DNA of 64,000 nucleotides from Biscogniauxia marginata (GCA_022695795.1 MU404064.1:434001-498000); one strand, 5' to 3'; numbered from the stretch's first letter, positions 12,148-25,544 are shown. Program-made: numbers and translations. Notes: a model not told the origin generated them from the sequence alone.

Positions 12148-14783
12148 TGCTTATGAGGAGAAATAATACTGAGTTTAGCGATACAGAACGTGAAGAGAGT
12201 CGGTAATAAGTGACGAGAATTTGAGAGCTTTCTGGAGCGAATTCGCCAAACCGAAGACTGGCGGTCTGTGCAATTCTTAACTTTCAACAGGACAGGGTGA
12301 CAGATATAAACATGAATGCATATACCTACTTCCGATCGTGATTGGACCCCGCTAGCTATCTGTGCAGTTGCGATATCCAGATCGAGAACGAATCGCTTAC
12401 GGAATGTGCATACATAAGACTTGGCGTAGACTAGGGTTAATCAAATGCTCGTTGTATGAATAATACGAGTTTATAATACGCGTTTGCTTCACGCTGAAAG
12501 CTAAAACTTGTAAAATTGAACATGTTAGTTAAGATGCTTATGAGAAAACTTTTCACTTGCGTAGGGTAGGGTATAGAGTAGCAACAAGTTCAGTATCGCA
12601 GAGCAAAGAAATCAAGCCCACCAAGTTCGTAGCAGGGGTATTTTAAACGATACTGACTATCTTGATAAGGTAGCCTAACTAGAGACTTGAGAAAATGGGA
12701 TGAGGTTTGCCATCGATGGCCTGCTTGAACGAGTTATGCAGAAAGAATTCCTCCTTGTTGAGCGATTATTCTTCGGGGGGGAGGGGAGAACATACGGAGC
12801 TGAGGCTTGAGAACAGTTTATGCCATGCTTCAGAGACTAGAATCAAGATAATTCCATCTTGCCCATCAGATTATGTTTATTGCCTGACATATTCTTATTG
12901 ATTACTAGGAGAACGGTATCATATCGAGTCTAACTTTGTGTATGAGGCCTAAGGCTGTGACTTGACACAACATAACGAACTATACTACCTGGCTCTCTTT
13001 ACTACTTAGCAAATTCCTTAGGTGTGCACGAATCAAGGTGGAATTTTAAGCTGGGAGTATAAAAATGTCCATTCTCATATCAATATGTTTATCCGAGAAT
13101 AGCTTACACGAGAGCCCTGATAGTGACCTACCAAGAGGGCATACTGGGAGTTGATGAGATTAATATCATTATCTACATCTGAGGAGTAGAAGATGAAAAC
13201 CCAATCTGCCTGAAACCACCCTTTACGCAGTAATATTTAATTCCTCATGCGCCATCTTGGAACCTTCACGTCCTTATCCTTGAAAGATGGATTTTCCCTG
13301 GTCATCTAGGCCACGGCCTTCGCCAGCAAGAATATCAGGGGCGCACTACCTCCCCTGCTTATCCTAACTCCATGTATCAGTTGGCCCAACTTGAAGAATT
13401 GCAGCAAATAGGGTATGATCTAATGTAAGTTTATATAATACTCGATTATAATTCGAACTGAGGATGGTAACCATCCCGGAAACGAACCAACTCCAACATG
13501 ATGCTATGCTATGCCACAACTTGCTAATAAACCAAACCGCTCGAAGGAAAGAAAATATTTAACACCGCCCAAACGCGCACCATGCCGAGACTTCTTGCTG
13601 CCCCCTTCCCCCCTTTTTCGTAAAATAAATTATCTGCTCCCGTAGTACCGTTTCTCTCAGACCACACTCCCCTCGCCCCACCTATTCGCAGTACGTATCC
13701 TTCGGCCATACGCATAAAAATCGAACAGCACGGGCATCAGAAGGTCCCGCTATCCACCCCGTCACGAACTGGCCTGCGGCGAAGAATATAGAGCCTCATA
13801 TTATGGGCAGCGGGCGGCGCCCGGGCACGACATGGCCCGATACCTAGGGTGATAGTAGATCTGGTCCGCGATATTGACGGCGGCACTGAGCTGCACGTAC
13901 CTATAGGATGCCGTGGCAGAAGGAGGCGCAGAGCCCAGCAAGGAAGCAGATGGGGCTTGCGCAGCAGCTCCAGGGGCCGGCACGAGGAGGGACTTGTGCG
14001 CGAGCTCCGCGACGCTGACACGTCTCAGTCCTCAAATCAGGCATACAGCGTCCAGGTGCCAACTCGCACGGGTCTATGATATATCGCTGGATCTCACAGT
14101 TCCGGGGCCGATGGCCTCCGTGGTCTCTCTCATCCTAGTCACAATCGTAACTAGCTGCGCTGTCTGGGTCAGAGGTGTCCATGTCCATTGCGGATATGGC
14201 GGGCCTTGACGTTAAAACTCCTGTCTCAGTTGCAGTTGCAGTTGCATTTTACTAGGTTAAAAACGATATCTCCGTCTGACTTGGAGCGCCGGGGGCGACA
14301 GCCATCCGTTGACTGAGGATATCTACCTACCTACCGTATGTATCCATGGGCATAACTAGCGAAGGAGGAAAAGGAGCTGGATGTTTCGAGAAAACAATAG
14401 CTGTTTTATAGTGTCGAGGATGTTTTTTCTTATAGCCCGGCCTTATTCAGGTTAACTTACGTATATTAGGATGAAGACATTCACTAGCATACGACTCGCA
14501 ACTGACACTAATAGCATGGTATATCATTAGGGGGATCCATAACATTCGTTTACCGAATGGCTAGGCTGTTCCGATCTATATGAACTTCTAGTTCGTATTT
14601 CTTTGGGACCCTTTTGCAGTACTTCAACCCGCGAGTCGTTAGAATCCGTTCGTCGGGAGAGAACTTGGAAAGTCCAACAACCCCGAAGAGTTAAGAATAT
14701 GTACAAGAATAGAAGAATCTACCTCATCACCTCTGACGATCAAAGCATTTTATTTACTTTGTTTTATTCGATGCCTTGTATTA
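12148..14783. other. intergenic between exporter and GH105 genes
   Basis: The first few hundred bases upstream of 12147 are the presumed exporter promoter. The region 12.3-13.5 kb is AT-richer, with stops in all frames and nothing recognisable. A GC-rich patch at 13738-14209 is listed separately. A tandem GTTGCA run (about 14229-14247) lies in otherwise featureless DNA. Confidence 0.5.
13738..14209 (-). pseudogene. GC-rich coding-like remnant, unidentified
   Basis: This patch is much richer in G and C than both flanks and carries long but mutually incompatible frames. On the minus strand one frame reads TAQLVTIVTRMRETTEAIG, then meets stops. The same frame resumes after two stops as VSVAELAHKSLLVPAPGAAAQ and runs to a stop near 13801. 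Amphipathic helices plus an Ala/Pro-rich linker could come from the middle region of a fungal transcription factor, but no Zn2Cys6 or other diagnostic motif is visible. The in-frame stops suggest an eroded gene rather than a spliced one. I cannot identify the family. Confidence 0.3.
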
Positions 14784-16066
14784 TTAAGGTCCCAAATTCT
14801 CAACCTCGAGCGAGGCCAGTATATATGCAGCAGACCCAAGCACGCTGTTGTATAGGATGGGCTGATTGACGTAGTACTACAAGATGCGTTAGCTCTCCAT
14901 GCAAGAGATTATAACGGCAAGGTGGATATAGATTGGAAATAATTACTCACATCGTACGACGCGGTTGAGTTGAGACTACACACAGTGACGGTTCCGTTGT
15001 ATCCCAGCGTCCCGTTCGTCTCGTGAACGACAAACGTATCGGTCAGGTACTGCTGAGCACGAACCGCAACATTGTAGAGATTGGGGGTATTTGCATCTGT
15101 CAGGTATCCCAGTCGCGCACCTTTCAGCAGAGCGTAGGCGAACATGGCGCTGCTGCTCGACTCGATATAGTTTCCCTCCCGTCCAGGTTCGTCTAAGACC
15201 TGCCACCAAGCACCGGTATGCGGGTCCACGGCACCGATCACAGCCGAGGCTAGGGCCCGGAATCTCTCGAGCAGGTGAAACTTGTACTCGCGCGGGGATT
15301 CCGGCAGTATCTCCAACGTATCTACCAGTGCCATGACGTACCATCCCAGACTGCGACCCCAAACGTGCGGGCTCGCGCCTGTAGTCGGATTCGCCCACAC
15401 TGCGGTGCGCGAAGCATCGTACCCATGGACTAGCAGCCCAGATGAGGCGTTATAGGTGTGATCCCAGAGGATGTCGAGTTGAAATTGCGTCTCGTCCAAT
15501 GCATCTCGCGTGGTCTCGCTGTTGCTTGATGTTGTGGTGGCGTAGAAGATATAGAACGGTGCAAACGAGTACATGCCGTCTAGATAGCTCCACTCAGGGT
15601 ATGTGAAGTACCATAACCCGCCTTCGGGGTTTCGGCGGTTGAGATCGATGCTCTGGCGCAAGGCATCGGCTGCGGCACGGTACGACGGATTATTGGTGGC
15701 AGCCGAGAGAGCTAGCAGCGCGTTGCCGTTCGAGAGCCGATCCATCGGGTAGGATAGCGCATCTTTTGTTGCATTGATCGTAAAGGGCACCACGGAGGAA
15801 GCGCTGGCGTTGATGTATTGTTCAATATCGGCTGTGACATCTCCCGGGTATTGGGCGACAATGGCAGTAAAGGCCTTCTGGGTGAAGCCGGCCTGAAGCA
15901 ACTCTGAGGAGCCACCATTTCCGGTCATAATGCCTTGGCTACGGGAGATGATGCTTGATGCCATCCGCACCGAGTAAGCAGCGGAAGGGTCAGCACCCGC
16001 AGCCGAGCTGGTCAAGAGCGCGAGGGCGGTCGCCGCCGCAGTGGCTACACTGATCTGCACCCGCAT
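14784..16066 (-). CDS. secreted GH105 unsaturated rhamnogalacturonyl hydrolase
   Basis: Exons 16066-14951 and 14876-14784 join in phase 0 (donor GTGAGT, acceptor GTAG) to give 402 residues. Exon 2 supplies the family C-terminus (YYVNQP...NSVLGSAAYILASLE). Residues 1 to about 24 are a signal peptide ending in an Ala/Ser-rich region before GADPSAAY. The catalytic general-acid Asp is probably Asp163 in YLDGMY, and the VWGRSLGWY segment near residue 240 matches the substrate-site HVWGR..GW motif of GH88/GH105. The (alpha/alpha)6-barrel enzymes of this family remove the 4,5-unsaturated galacturonyl residue from rhamnogalacturonan-I oligomers made by RG lyases, so this gene points to pectin breakdown in the extracellular space. 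Several N-x-S/T sites (for example INAT, YNAS, LNST) fit a secreted glycoprotein. No other pectinase lies beside it. Confidence 0.92.
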
Positions 16067-19000
16067 CGTGAGAATCCAACCTCAAATTCGGAAGCGAGAG
16101 ACGGAGGCCTGTTCAGTTGGTGAGCTTCTTGTGAGGAGGATGTTTTGTATTGGGGTGGAGGAACCTGAGTGAAGCTGCGCACAATTGTTCTGGTGGCAGT
16201 TCAATGTCGTTTTCTACATGTAGGTTAGAGAAGACGAGCTGCGACGACCGGTCTCGTAGGGACATGACCCGAGGTTGTTTGCTCTGCGCTCCCTTGTTGG
16301 CTGCGTGATCTGACAAAGGAAATGATTATGAACCGATACTTCTATAGCATGACACAGCAGAAACCCCCTTGCTGCGGCTGGAGCCGTAGCTGCAAATGTA
16401 CCTTTTATTTGGACTAGGTTACTGAAGATGCGAAAAGGTACTTGCAGCGAGATGTCTCTGGTCTGCCATTTACCAAATGTTGACAGAGCGACAGGTCCGT
16501 TGTCGGGTCTATTTTCCATGTATAGTCGCTATTGGCCATATGGCAGCCACATGGCACCAGTTGTTACCCTTCGATTACCAGGTGAATCTATACTGTTATA
16601 CCTTTTCATATGACATGTAATAAGTGTATCTATCTGTAGTATGTACTTTAATAATATACAAAATTTAGAGGCCCCAATTAGCCAAGAAGCAAACCTAGGC
16701 AAGCCAGGTATTTATTGGGAATTGAACTAGGTTAGGAGTTCCAGTTAACCAAGATGTGATATGTCACCATGTTATTTTCTAGTGTACCTATGGATGTTTA
16801 TTTAATCAGTAGTGTTTGGATCACCTACTGATATCCCCCTCGTGATATCGAGAAGTTAGAAAGTTTGACGACACAAACACCTTAACATGTGAATGAAGTG
16901 CTTCTAGAAAGTTACGATGCGTGATTCAATGGATGTTCGACATGTTAGTCTTCCTTCTTCATGTCATACATACCCCGGCCTTCATCTTTCAGCTGACATG
17001 TTGGCTATCCGTGCAAGTCACTTATCACAGGGACTGGTATGTAACAACGCCTCTAGCTCCACCGTGGGATGCTAGGTTAGCTATAATAGAGTGTATTATC
17101 GGCCCTGTATGGTGGACCCTTCTTAGCGTAATGTAGAGAAGACGACATCAGGAATCTGGATTTGAAGATCGGGAATTTCATATATCGAACTTTCGTATGA
17201 ACCTGATGCGAAAGGATGCGGAATCAGATTGTCGAAAGCCCCATGTGTTGTGTACGTGTTGTGCCATTTTACACCCAGTCGGGGGATAGTTGGTCTTTTT
17301 GAATCTTAGTCAGAACTGGACTTGAACTGATAGCTTTGGCGGGGTTGATAATACCTAGGGTAATAATCATTAGGTGGCGTTGCTAGTGGGCGTGGTTAAT
17401 AGTTGTTGCATCTGATATGTGAGATACCTACGTGTATGTTTCTTATGTAACAAAGTGGTGTTGAGCATGTCATTGCATCAGGCCACCGACTATATAAATA
17501 TATATACATCATGTTTATATATGTTTTGAACTTGTATAGGATATTAGAAGTCGTTAAAGGACGTAAGCACTCTTATGTTATTATGTGTAAGGCGATACCC
17601 AATTCAACGACGTATTTGTCACATTCAGTTGGTCGATACCGTCGGCAAGGACCGGCCGTTCCGTGTTTGTGTGTCTTGTAGCTCAGCGGATTATGCAATA
17701 GCATCCTTCGTCGATACAGATACTACTTACCTAGATACCAAACATGCCATACCTACCTAATACTTACTACTACTATACAATTTACATTACGCAACAAATC
17801 AGGTTACAATGTGAGCACCCCGTTCATCCGAGATGATGCACGTTTTCACGTTTTCACGTTTTCTATATATGAAAGGGCCTGCAACACGTAGCATCGAATA
17901 GCCATCGAACCGAAAACAGCAGCTGGATAGCGACAGAAATCCTTCGCTCGCCGTAAATTATGGACCGAACTTTCCGATAGTTGCACTGCATATAGAACAA
18001 AAGAAAAACAAGAAAAGAAGAGGTGGGTTCATGAATCCTGAATACCCCCGGGCCGGACGGGTGGCTGCGGGAACTATCGTAGCCCCGGTAGTTAATCGTG
18101 GTGACTTGAACTCGCATGCATACTCAATACACAGCTATGTAGGTAGGTAGTCTTAACGGAGATGTCGATTGGTTAGCTGATCACGATCCTTAGGTGCTAC
18201 CTACTTTATCCTTGGGCGACCATATCCAAGACACAAGACACATCATTGCCCTACTCAAGTCACCGATGCTAGGCTGCCATGATGTTTATGGCGTAAAATT
18301 TCCAGTGGTGATCCGGACTCCGAGGCGAATGATATGTTGCTGCCGAGCTGCGGCTACCCCCCTAGATCAAAATGCACTGCATGATGGTTACAGTTCAACC
18401 CGCACATCATTGCCTACCCCATGATGCCACATCTGGCTATTGGGTGTTATCACGTCAGCTAACAGAACATTCTTACCCCCACATTCAGACCAGCGAGAGG
18501 ACGTAATCAGCTAACCTAGACAATATTGGGATTGAAATGTATTTCTCAACTGGAAAGTGTGAGAGATACTGCATTTAGTCCAATATCTACTGACATGTTC
18601 CCAGGCGGTGCTGGTCCAGACATCTAGAACCTTACAGGTTTCCCCTCCCTCTCCTTACCTGTTCCCCCAAATAGATCATATCACTCGCCACACGTGGTGC
18701 AGGCCCAAGTTGCATGAGCTGGACATCCATATGTAGCTCCCTACAGATATATATTGCCCGGCCATTAACTGTTCAAGGGACCTATGCGCCCGGTTGATTG
18801 GAGCCGTACGACGTAGTAGCAAGCATAATGGTGGTAGAATAAGCGAGACCTGCAAGCAACCTGCCACTAGGTCTCTCTCTACTCAGCCTCGGAAATAGCA
18901 GACCGGTATTCGTTATTTCAATGAGCAATGCTGCTGCTGCTCCTCCTGATTGAGACTCCCTCTCCATCGTTATTATATCTGCTGCTAGGGACGCCTTCTG

Positions 19001-19170
19001 ACCTTCCCACTCTTTCCCCATAAGGATAGCATTGAATCGACGATACTATAGACTATCCCCACAGTGCCAACAATATGGGGTAACGGCCGCCGAAAGCCAG
19101 TTAGCCATTAAAAGCCGATCATCGCCCCACGGAGAACCTATACCTATACGACAAGTCTCGACCGATTAAG
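16067..19170. other. intergenic, no gene supported
   Basis: The first few hundred bases are the presumed GH105 promoter. An overlapping minus-strand ORF at 16214-16519 has no domain and no in-phase splice partner. The stretch 16.6-18.9 kb has stops in all frames and many short AT runs. A tandem CACGTTTT triplet lies at 17839-17862, and short GGTA-type repeats occur near 18139-18148. Confidence 0.5.
17839..17863. repeat. three tandem copies of CACGTTTT
   Basis: Direct repeat of an 8-base unit, three full copies, in AT-rich intergenic DNA. CACG cores can be bound by bHLH or bZIP factors, but nothing here shows a regulatory role. It may simply be a microsatellite. Confidence 0.7.
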
Positions 19171-20428
19171 ATGGGTGGACATCGGGATAGCATAATCGCG
19201 GCCTTGGTAGCCTTCCTTGTCCTCGACGGCGCCGCCGTCGCCGCCCGCGTCTACGTCCGCACGAAGTTGATCACCCGGGGCTTCGGCCTGGACGACTGCG
19301 CCCTAGCCTTGACGTATGTGAGTCTTATGCGCTCCACGCCATCGTCACCTTCTCTGCGCGATCGCGATCGCTGATTCGGGGAAATTTTCTTTTGGCTGAA
19401 TCGCAGCTCGGATACCTGTTTGTGTGCGCGCTGGGGTTTACTACTATATACTTCGGATATGCCGCGACGGATGAGCAGCCGTACTACGACGCCAGGAAGG
19501 CGCAGCAAGTACGTCGTCAATGCTATCGATAACTTAAGCCTAAAAAAGATGAGAACTGACTGGGAGTCGGCGGTGAAATAGTACTTATACGCCACGCAGC
19601 TAACTGTCTATATCTCGTCGGGCCTGGTCAAGTTGGCCGTCGCGCTGGTCCTCTACCGTCTAGCCGTAGCACAGCGCCTTCGCTGGCTACTAATCGTGTC
19701 CATATTCGTCGTCATTGCCTGGTCCGTGATAACGACGCTGTATGCATCGTGGCTTTGCGCGCAAGGGGGGTCGAGTAACTACGCCGGAAGCACGACTTGC
19801 TCAAGGGTTGGCTACTTTCGCACCATATCGAACATCTTCATCGACTACTTCTACGCACTGTTACCTATCTTCATGCTTCGGAAGGTGCAGATGAAGATAC
19901 GGCTCAAGGCATTGGTGGTATTCTTGCTTGGATTGGGAATTTTGTAAGTTGCTACTTCTCGCTTGGATGTTGATGGATGCTCGGCGGGCGCCAGTGGATT
20001 CAGGGGCTAGACATACATATGGAAAAACCAACTAACGTGCGATACTGTACTATAGCGCGAGTTCGGCTACTATTGTCAAACTCGTCATTATAGTCAGATT
20101 AACACATGCGGAAGACGATGAAGCCGATGGCTTACATCACGACCTCCTATTATGGGCGATAATCGAGCTCGGGCTCGCCATCTTTGCCGCGTCGTGCGCA
20201 GCGCTGAGGCCGCTGCTCAGACACCTGCCGGCGCTTTGGGATAGTAGTCGGAGGACACCTAGGAGCCACGTGAGCGATCGCGTGGGACCCTATCATGAGC
20301 TCGCCATCGCAGGCCAGATGGACCGCTCGCAGAGCCACACGGGGAAAACGACCCCGAGTAGTCTTCAGAGGTCTGAGGAGGCCAGCCGCCCATCAGGCAC
20401 GGGAACGTCTTCCGATAACCTAGTTTAG
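19171..20428 (+). CDS. fungal rhodopsin-domain integral membrane protein, four exons
   Basis: Exons 19171-19317, 19407-19508, 19582-19943 and 20056-20428 join in frame to give 327 residues. The donors are GTGAGT, GTACGT and GTAAGT; acceptors end in CAG, TAG and TAG. The sequence shows the layout of the fungal 'rhodopsin domain' (PF20684-type) family: a first helix ending in ARVYVRTK, the GFGLDDC signature before helix 2, a KLAVALVLYRLA helix, a luminal loop with Cys (WLCAQGG, TTCSRVGYF), helix 5 (FIDYFYALLPIFML) with the basic KVQMKIRLK loop, and helix 7 (ELGLAIFAASCAALRPLL). The C-terminal tail is polar and Ser-rich. These seven-helix proteins resemble PTH11-like receptors, but most have no known ligand, and there is no CFEM domain here. 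The start at 19171 leaves only seven residues before helix 1, so a longer N-terminus is possible. Confidence 0.85.
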
Positions 20429-23142
20429 CGTTGATTTCTGGATACTATTAATGGGTAATGGTTGTTCTTCCCTCGGGCCACAAGATGAATGCATTCACCG
20501 TGATGTTCGTGGATGGTCAGCGTAGCGTCGCGTCGGTACCTGCATCTTACTGCTACACTCCTACAGATATTATACCCCAATATGCCATGAAACCCCAAGG
20601 TTAGAAAATCCCTCTTGATTGGACAAGATTCCGTGGAGGTGAGCTACCTGCAGTGCTACCGTCCCGCATTCGCTGATTCTTAATATTGTGGCATCGGGAT
20701 ATCTCTTGGTAGGTCTACCTATGTATCTATTGAATTTGCCTGATATCCTACACCCACTGCTAATGTAAGACTTAGTAGCATGCAACATTGCTATATTATC
20801 GCGATTTTATTATTAAAGCCCCCCCTGCATGATTTGTTCTTCGCGAGTCATATGCGCATCTGCACATAATCACTAACCTATGTTTTAAAGGTACACAATG
20901 TAACTATGATTAAGTGAGCATTATCGGATTTCCGGAGGTGCAAGATATGAATTTTCATACAACTTAGGTGCACTTTATTTTTCTTTTCTCATCTTTTCTT
21001 CTTCTAGCATTACCCCCGTATCGATATTTACGGACAGGGACTACATTGGGCGGTTCACACAATATATATATTTCTTGGGGCAGCAGAATCGAGGTGCAGA
21101 CTCTTACCATATCGGGGACGCCTGAGGTTCTACTGTTAAATGGTATTAAAGGGAGTTAGGCATAAGAGCTTACCGTCATACGGGATATTCGACTATTACG
21201 AGTCCATCTTCTCGGATCTGTGACGAGGGGGTGTTCCTGTTGACATGAGGCCTCGATTTACACAACCTCTATCAGTGCTATTTTAGGAAATTCATGTGTC
21301 TACTTTATACTCTTCTTCGTTCAATCTAGTGCCATGGTATACACTGTTTTGGATGTTGAAGGTGGTCCATGATAAGCTGGCCTATGCTCTCTCCAGCTTA
21401 GCGACGAAGTTAAGTCACACACCATTCTTAGACCTGGTCTATGATTGTACGCGTACCAAAATAGGTGGATAGGCCCTTTTTTGGGACTGTATCCAAATCA
21501 AGGCTCGTTATAGGTATATGCGGTCTGAGTCCGAAGATCTTGCGCTGATAACCACGCTAAGCCGAATATACACGAGATAGAAGCGATTCATTTGAGACCG
21601 GGTGGGATGTTATGTGTGATTGTGATTTCTATTAGTTGTGGGAAATAAGCCAGGGGATTGCACGAGGGACAGAAACGTAGGCGGATGTTTCCGATCAAGA
21701 GTAGCATTTTGGAAATCATAAGGTGGGATAGTCGGTATATATTACCTTCAGCTTCGGCAAAATAAAGTTCGTACATGTAAAAGTCAGCGTTTACGCTCTT
21801 GGCCCATGAAGATCTCAGAAAAGAAATTGAGTCGGAAGTAAGGGAATGCCAATATATGCATGTAGTTTGATCAAGTTCACCAACACCAACCCCCCTTGCA
21901 TCGTGAAGGAGTCTCGGTCTCTTGGTCCTTCTGAAAATCGAAATATGGCCACGCTTGCGTCGGCAACCAGGACTTACGCCATGACTTAAACTAGTTGTAT
22001 CGTCTGTGATACTCAGAAGCTCAACTGCATTCTAAGATACGGCCTGAAGCATGGCTACGATAAGTTGTATTTTGCTCAAGTCACGATTATTCTCATATCT
22101 GTAGATGAGAAGACTTTTATAGAAGGAAAGCGGCGTATGATTAGGTATGTAAGCACAACGCAAGGAGGACTGACTCATAATTTACGTTGTATCATAATAC
22201 TATTGTTGCTGGGGTTTCCAAAACGAGCTACTAACAGCAAAACTACGAGCGCTTATTGATTGCATACCGTGATTAAGTCAATGCGTAAGGACAGACGGGC
22301 ATTGATGGGCTGACTGGGTACATGTAGAGCCTGTCCAGGGCAGAAACAACAAACAAACTAACACAGTCGATCGGGGGCTGCTTAATGCGACATAAAGGTC
22401 ACTAAAACTTGGGAATCACGAACTCGTCGTTAGCCTCCTAGAGCATATCTATTTCGTCACACATAATATTTCAATATAGATCATGGCCGCGAGTCGGGAC
22501 AACATCTCGCGACGGAGTTGAAGGGCTTAACCAGCCAACTAGGAGGATGACAATAAACCACAGCTTCATATTCCATCCATTTACTTGTTGGAAACTTCGA
22601 TTTTTCTTCTAATGAAATGGGTGCCCCTCAAATCAAGTTTAAGGAAACGGGGAAGTCTTCAACATGAACACTCAAGATTCTAGTCACTTCTGAGAGGTAA
22701 ATGGTGATGGGGTCATTCCACTGAGATGCTATGATCCATGTTGATAGGCGTGTCCTGCTGATCTGGTATGTTCTATGCTAATAACCAACAATGTAACCTA
22801 AAGTTCTTAGACGTGAATCTAACGTAGAAAACTCATGCAGATCGACTATCATAGTCACTCGCTTCTCATGTAGTCGAAGAGATCCCTTTCACTGTATATC
22901 CGAAATTTTTGGACCTCTAAGCGAGGGACATCGTGGGGTGCAGATGGAAGTGTTCTCGTCAGTGGGATGATATGATAGTAGTTACGGACTGTGTTTACGA
23001 GAAGAACCCTGGAACTGCACTCTAGTTTACAGACGGCGAATGCTATAACGATGTCGCCTACGAAACCTTAGCAAAAACATTTCTTTATTAATGGGTAGAA
23101 CTATGACAATGCTATCAAATATATTGACAATCAACCAAGCCG

Positions 23143-23481
23143 TACATGAACACGATAGGCGACATAGAGGCGGTAGAGGACTTCATAGACACTCTGCTGA
23201 CATACAGCCGGAAGCAGGACAGTCTTCTGACGTATGCGGGGCCGCAAATGAAACCAGAAAGATAATTATTGCCGAGCTAGCAATATAGCCTAGTCATAAA
23301 TAACTACATCGGTACCGCGCAACTGGGCACCGACGACGGACGGACGGGAGGCAAGGTCATCGCCGATCTAGACACGAAAGTCTACGGTACGGGCCTACCG
23401 ATGGGTGGAACAGACGCCGTCGGCTGCGTTGTGGCTGAGAAGGCGGTGGACAAGACCCTCGCACTAGATAGACAAAATGGA
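23143..23481 (+). pseudogene. eroded C-terminal end of a cellobiose-dehydrogenase-type GMC oxidoreductase
   Basis: Two blocks on the plus strand read as the C-terminal part of the flavin domain of cellobiose dehydrogenase (AA3_1, GMC family). The first, from about 23143 to 23260, gives DIEAVEDFIDTLLTYSRK and then YAGPQ before a stop. The second, from about 23300, gives IGTAQLGTDDGRTGG followed by DLDTKVYGT and ends with VVAEKAVDKTLAL before a stop at 23479-23481. In intact CDHs this is the stretch NHWxGTxKLGTDDGRTGG...DLDTKVYGTDNLFVVDASIFPG. Here the first His/Trp is lost (NNYIGTA) and the VDASIFPG segment is replaced by an unrelated short linker. The frame breaks, stops and absence of a convincing upstream flavin-binding part indicate a pseudogene, with only a fragment surviving. 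Family assignment comes from motif recall, not a search. Confidence 0.65.
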
Positions 23482-25536
23482 TAGCGGCATCTCATAAGTA
23501 TGGTAGAGGGCGGTCTACAAATGTCTACTTGCCTGGTCTAACCGTCACCAGGACAGGCGCAAACTGCGGGAGTTTGTCGGTCGGTTTTCTACCCGGCTTA
23601 TGGTATCGCGGCCGAATCATCGCAGCCAGAGTTTAGCTAGCGGCGTTAGGATGCTGTTTTGTTCTCGTGTAAGATTATAGTTCTATTTATTTCTACATAT
23701 AGGAAACCTCTCCCTCCCTGCTATATGTCGGCAATTGTTCTCTTCCATTTATAATAGGATTGCTTGTATGAAGACCTCTAGAGGGGAACGTTATGAATCT
23801 CATTAGTTTAAAACTAAACATCAATGGATTCTGCAGATTCTATCCCCCAACAGTAATATACGATCTTTAATATACCTGGAAATTCGTTGCTTAATAGCAC
23901 GAGGCCTGGTAATTTTGAAGATTTTCTTTATTTCAGAGATAGTGTTAGAAATAGCCATAAGCTATTACCAAAAAAAGGGGGCGGGGGATGAAATATATTA
24001 CAACAACATCTCAAAGCACAGGTGTAGAATCGCAAAGAGGATCTAGATTGCAACATTTATTATCATTAGGTATTTGACATAATAAGATCTAATTGCCCAT
24101 TACTGCTGTTATCCACAATAATATGGGTAGTAGACATTTTCAAATTGATATACAGAATTTCTCCTGACAACAATCCTAGACTATAGGTAATTAAAGCCAC
24201 AACCCCTTTTTAATAACCCTCAAGTTTATTACCCATACAATCTAGATTCTGAACTCTTGATTACTAAAGTTACGGTTTGGGCCAGTAACAAGTTACGAAT
24301 TATCACATGTCAGCATAATATCCACGTGATAGCAGCTGCCGTCGCACGGGAAGAAAGGGTATCTTAAGACGATAGGTAGTAATCGAAGTATTGCAATTTT
24401 ATACATGTCCGATGACATTGATCTTCCTGCCGAGGTAATTGTTGCTCTCCCCTCCCGAAAGGCTATAGATGAGACTGCTTAGGATACAGGTAGTAGAAAT
24501 AAACAAGCTCTTCTAAAATAGGTGGTCTGTCCCTAATAATTTTGTTCGATTCTTCCATGTAGATTGCTTCGAAGTTACGTGCACAAAACTAAACTCTGCC
24601 TTAAGGTCTAGGTTCTGCAACCCGGTATCTTGCCAAACCTCAGTTGTTTCGTAGATCCGTCAGCACCTTGCCAAGACTCCATCGTATCATTTGACTACAA
24701 AAATTTCCACAACTTTTCATGTCTCCCCTCGTGATGGCTCGCAGGTCCGTGCTTCGTAAAGGCGGTAAGAGGCCGGCTATTTGAGAATAATCGTGGCTTT
24801 TGATTGTCTTCATCATTGGAACGAAATACGCCGACGTACCGGCGGATGACGTTGAATAGACGTGGCTTTACTTGTGAGAATACGGCATGGCTTGATGCTA
24901 TTATGTGAGCGCGTAACGGTGCCTCCGTAGAGATCGCCAAAAAGGTGACCTGGAATCCAAAACCTTTGGTAATAATCCATCGCTGGTACTGTACCCCGTG
25001 CTGTATGGAAACCCGAAAATAGGCTTAAAAAGGGGTAATACCGAGTAACAAAAGAAGTGGAGAGGCCGTAACTGCGTCATAGAATCTTGAAATAGGAGTC
25101 ATGTGCAAATGAATCTGACGCCAAGCCCGAGCAGAGGACAGCGGTAGTCTATCCTAATGGATATTGTCCTAGGACATAACGGTCATTTGAGGTCTATGTG
25201 TAACTTGAGCCTCTCCAATCGTCCAAGGGCTGAATGATAAGCTGATCTCAGCTATGTGGCTCCCTCTGTCCCAGACAGGGCGACAATCTTCGGAAATTGC
25301 ATGTCAGCTCTACTTGGCAGAGGAGGCTGACGCTATAGAAGAATATTTGGTGTCAGGACCCTGGATTCCGCGCCCAATGGAATGGTTAGAATTCAAGACG
25401 GCTATTCTAGAAGAGAGAAACTGGGCTTGGGATTCAAGAGGAACTTGTTTATGCCTCGTATAAGCCGTGCCTAAATACGCAGACGCCTCAGACGCCTCTC
25501 TCTAGTGCTGAATTACGGATCGGCCTTAATAGCGTG

Positions 25537-25544
25537 TATAAATA
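25537..25544 (+). promoter_or_regulatory. TATA box of the small secreted protein gene
   Basis: The sequence TATAAATA lies 115 bases upstream of the ATG at 25659. Between them is a tandem ATTCA run (25632-25652) directly before the AACCCAAAATG initiation context. The spacing suits a TATA-driven, strongly regulated gene, which fits a secreted effector-like product. Confidence 0.6.

Noticed and set aside
9963..20428. secondary-metabolite cluster around the MFS exporter
   Set aside because: No PKS, NRPS, terpene synthase, P450 or methyltransferase was found. The exporter alone does not support a cluster.
21357..21470. 5S rRNA-like wording (GAAGTTAAGTCACACACC)
   Set aside because: Only one short block resembles fungal 5S. 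The rest of the fold and the internal control elements do not match, so at most it is a decayed fragment.
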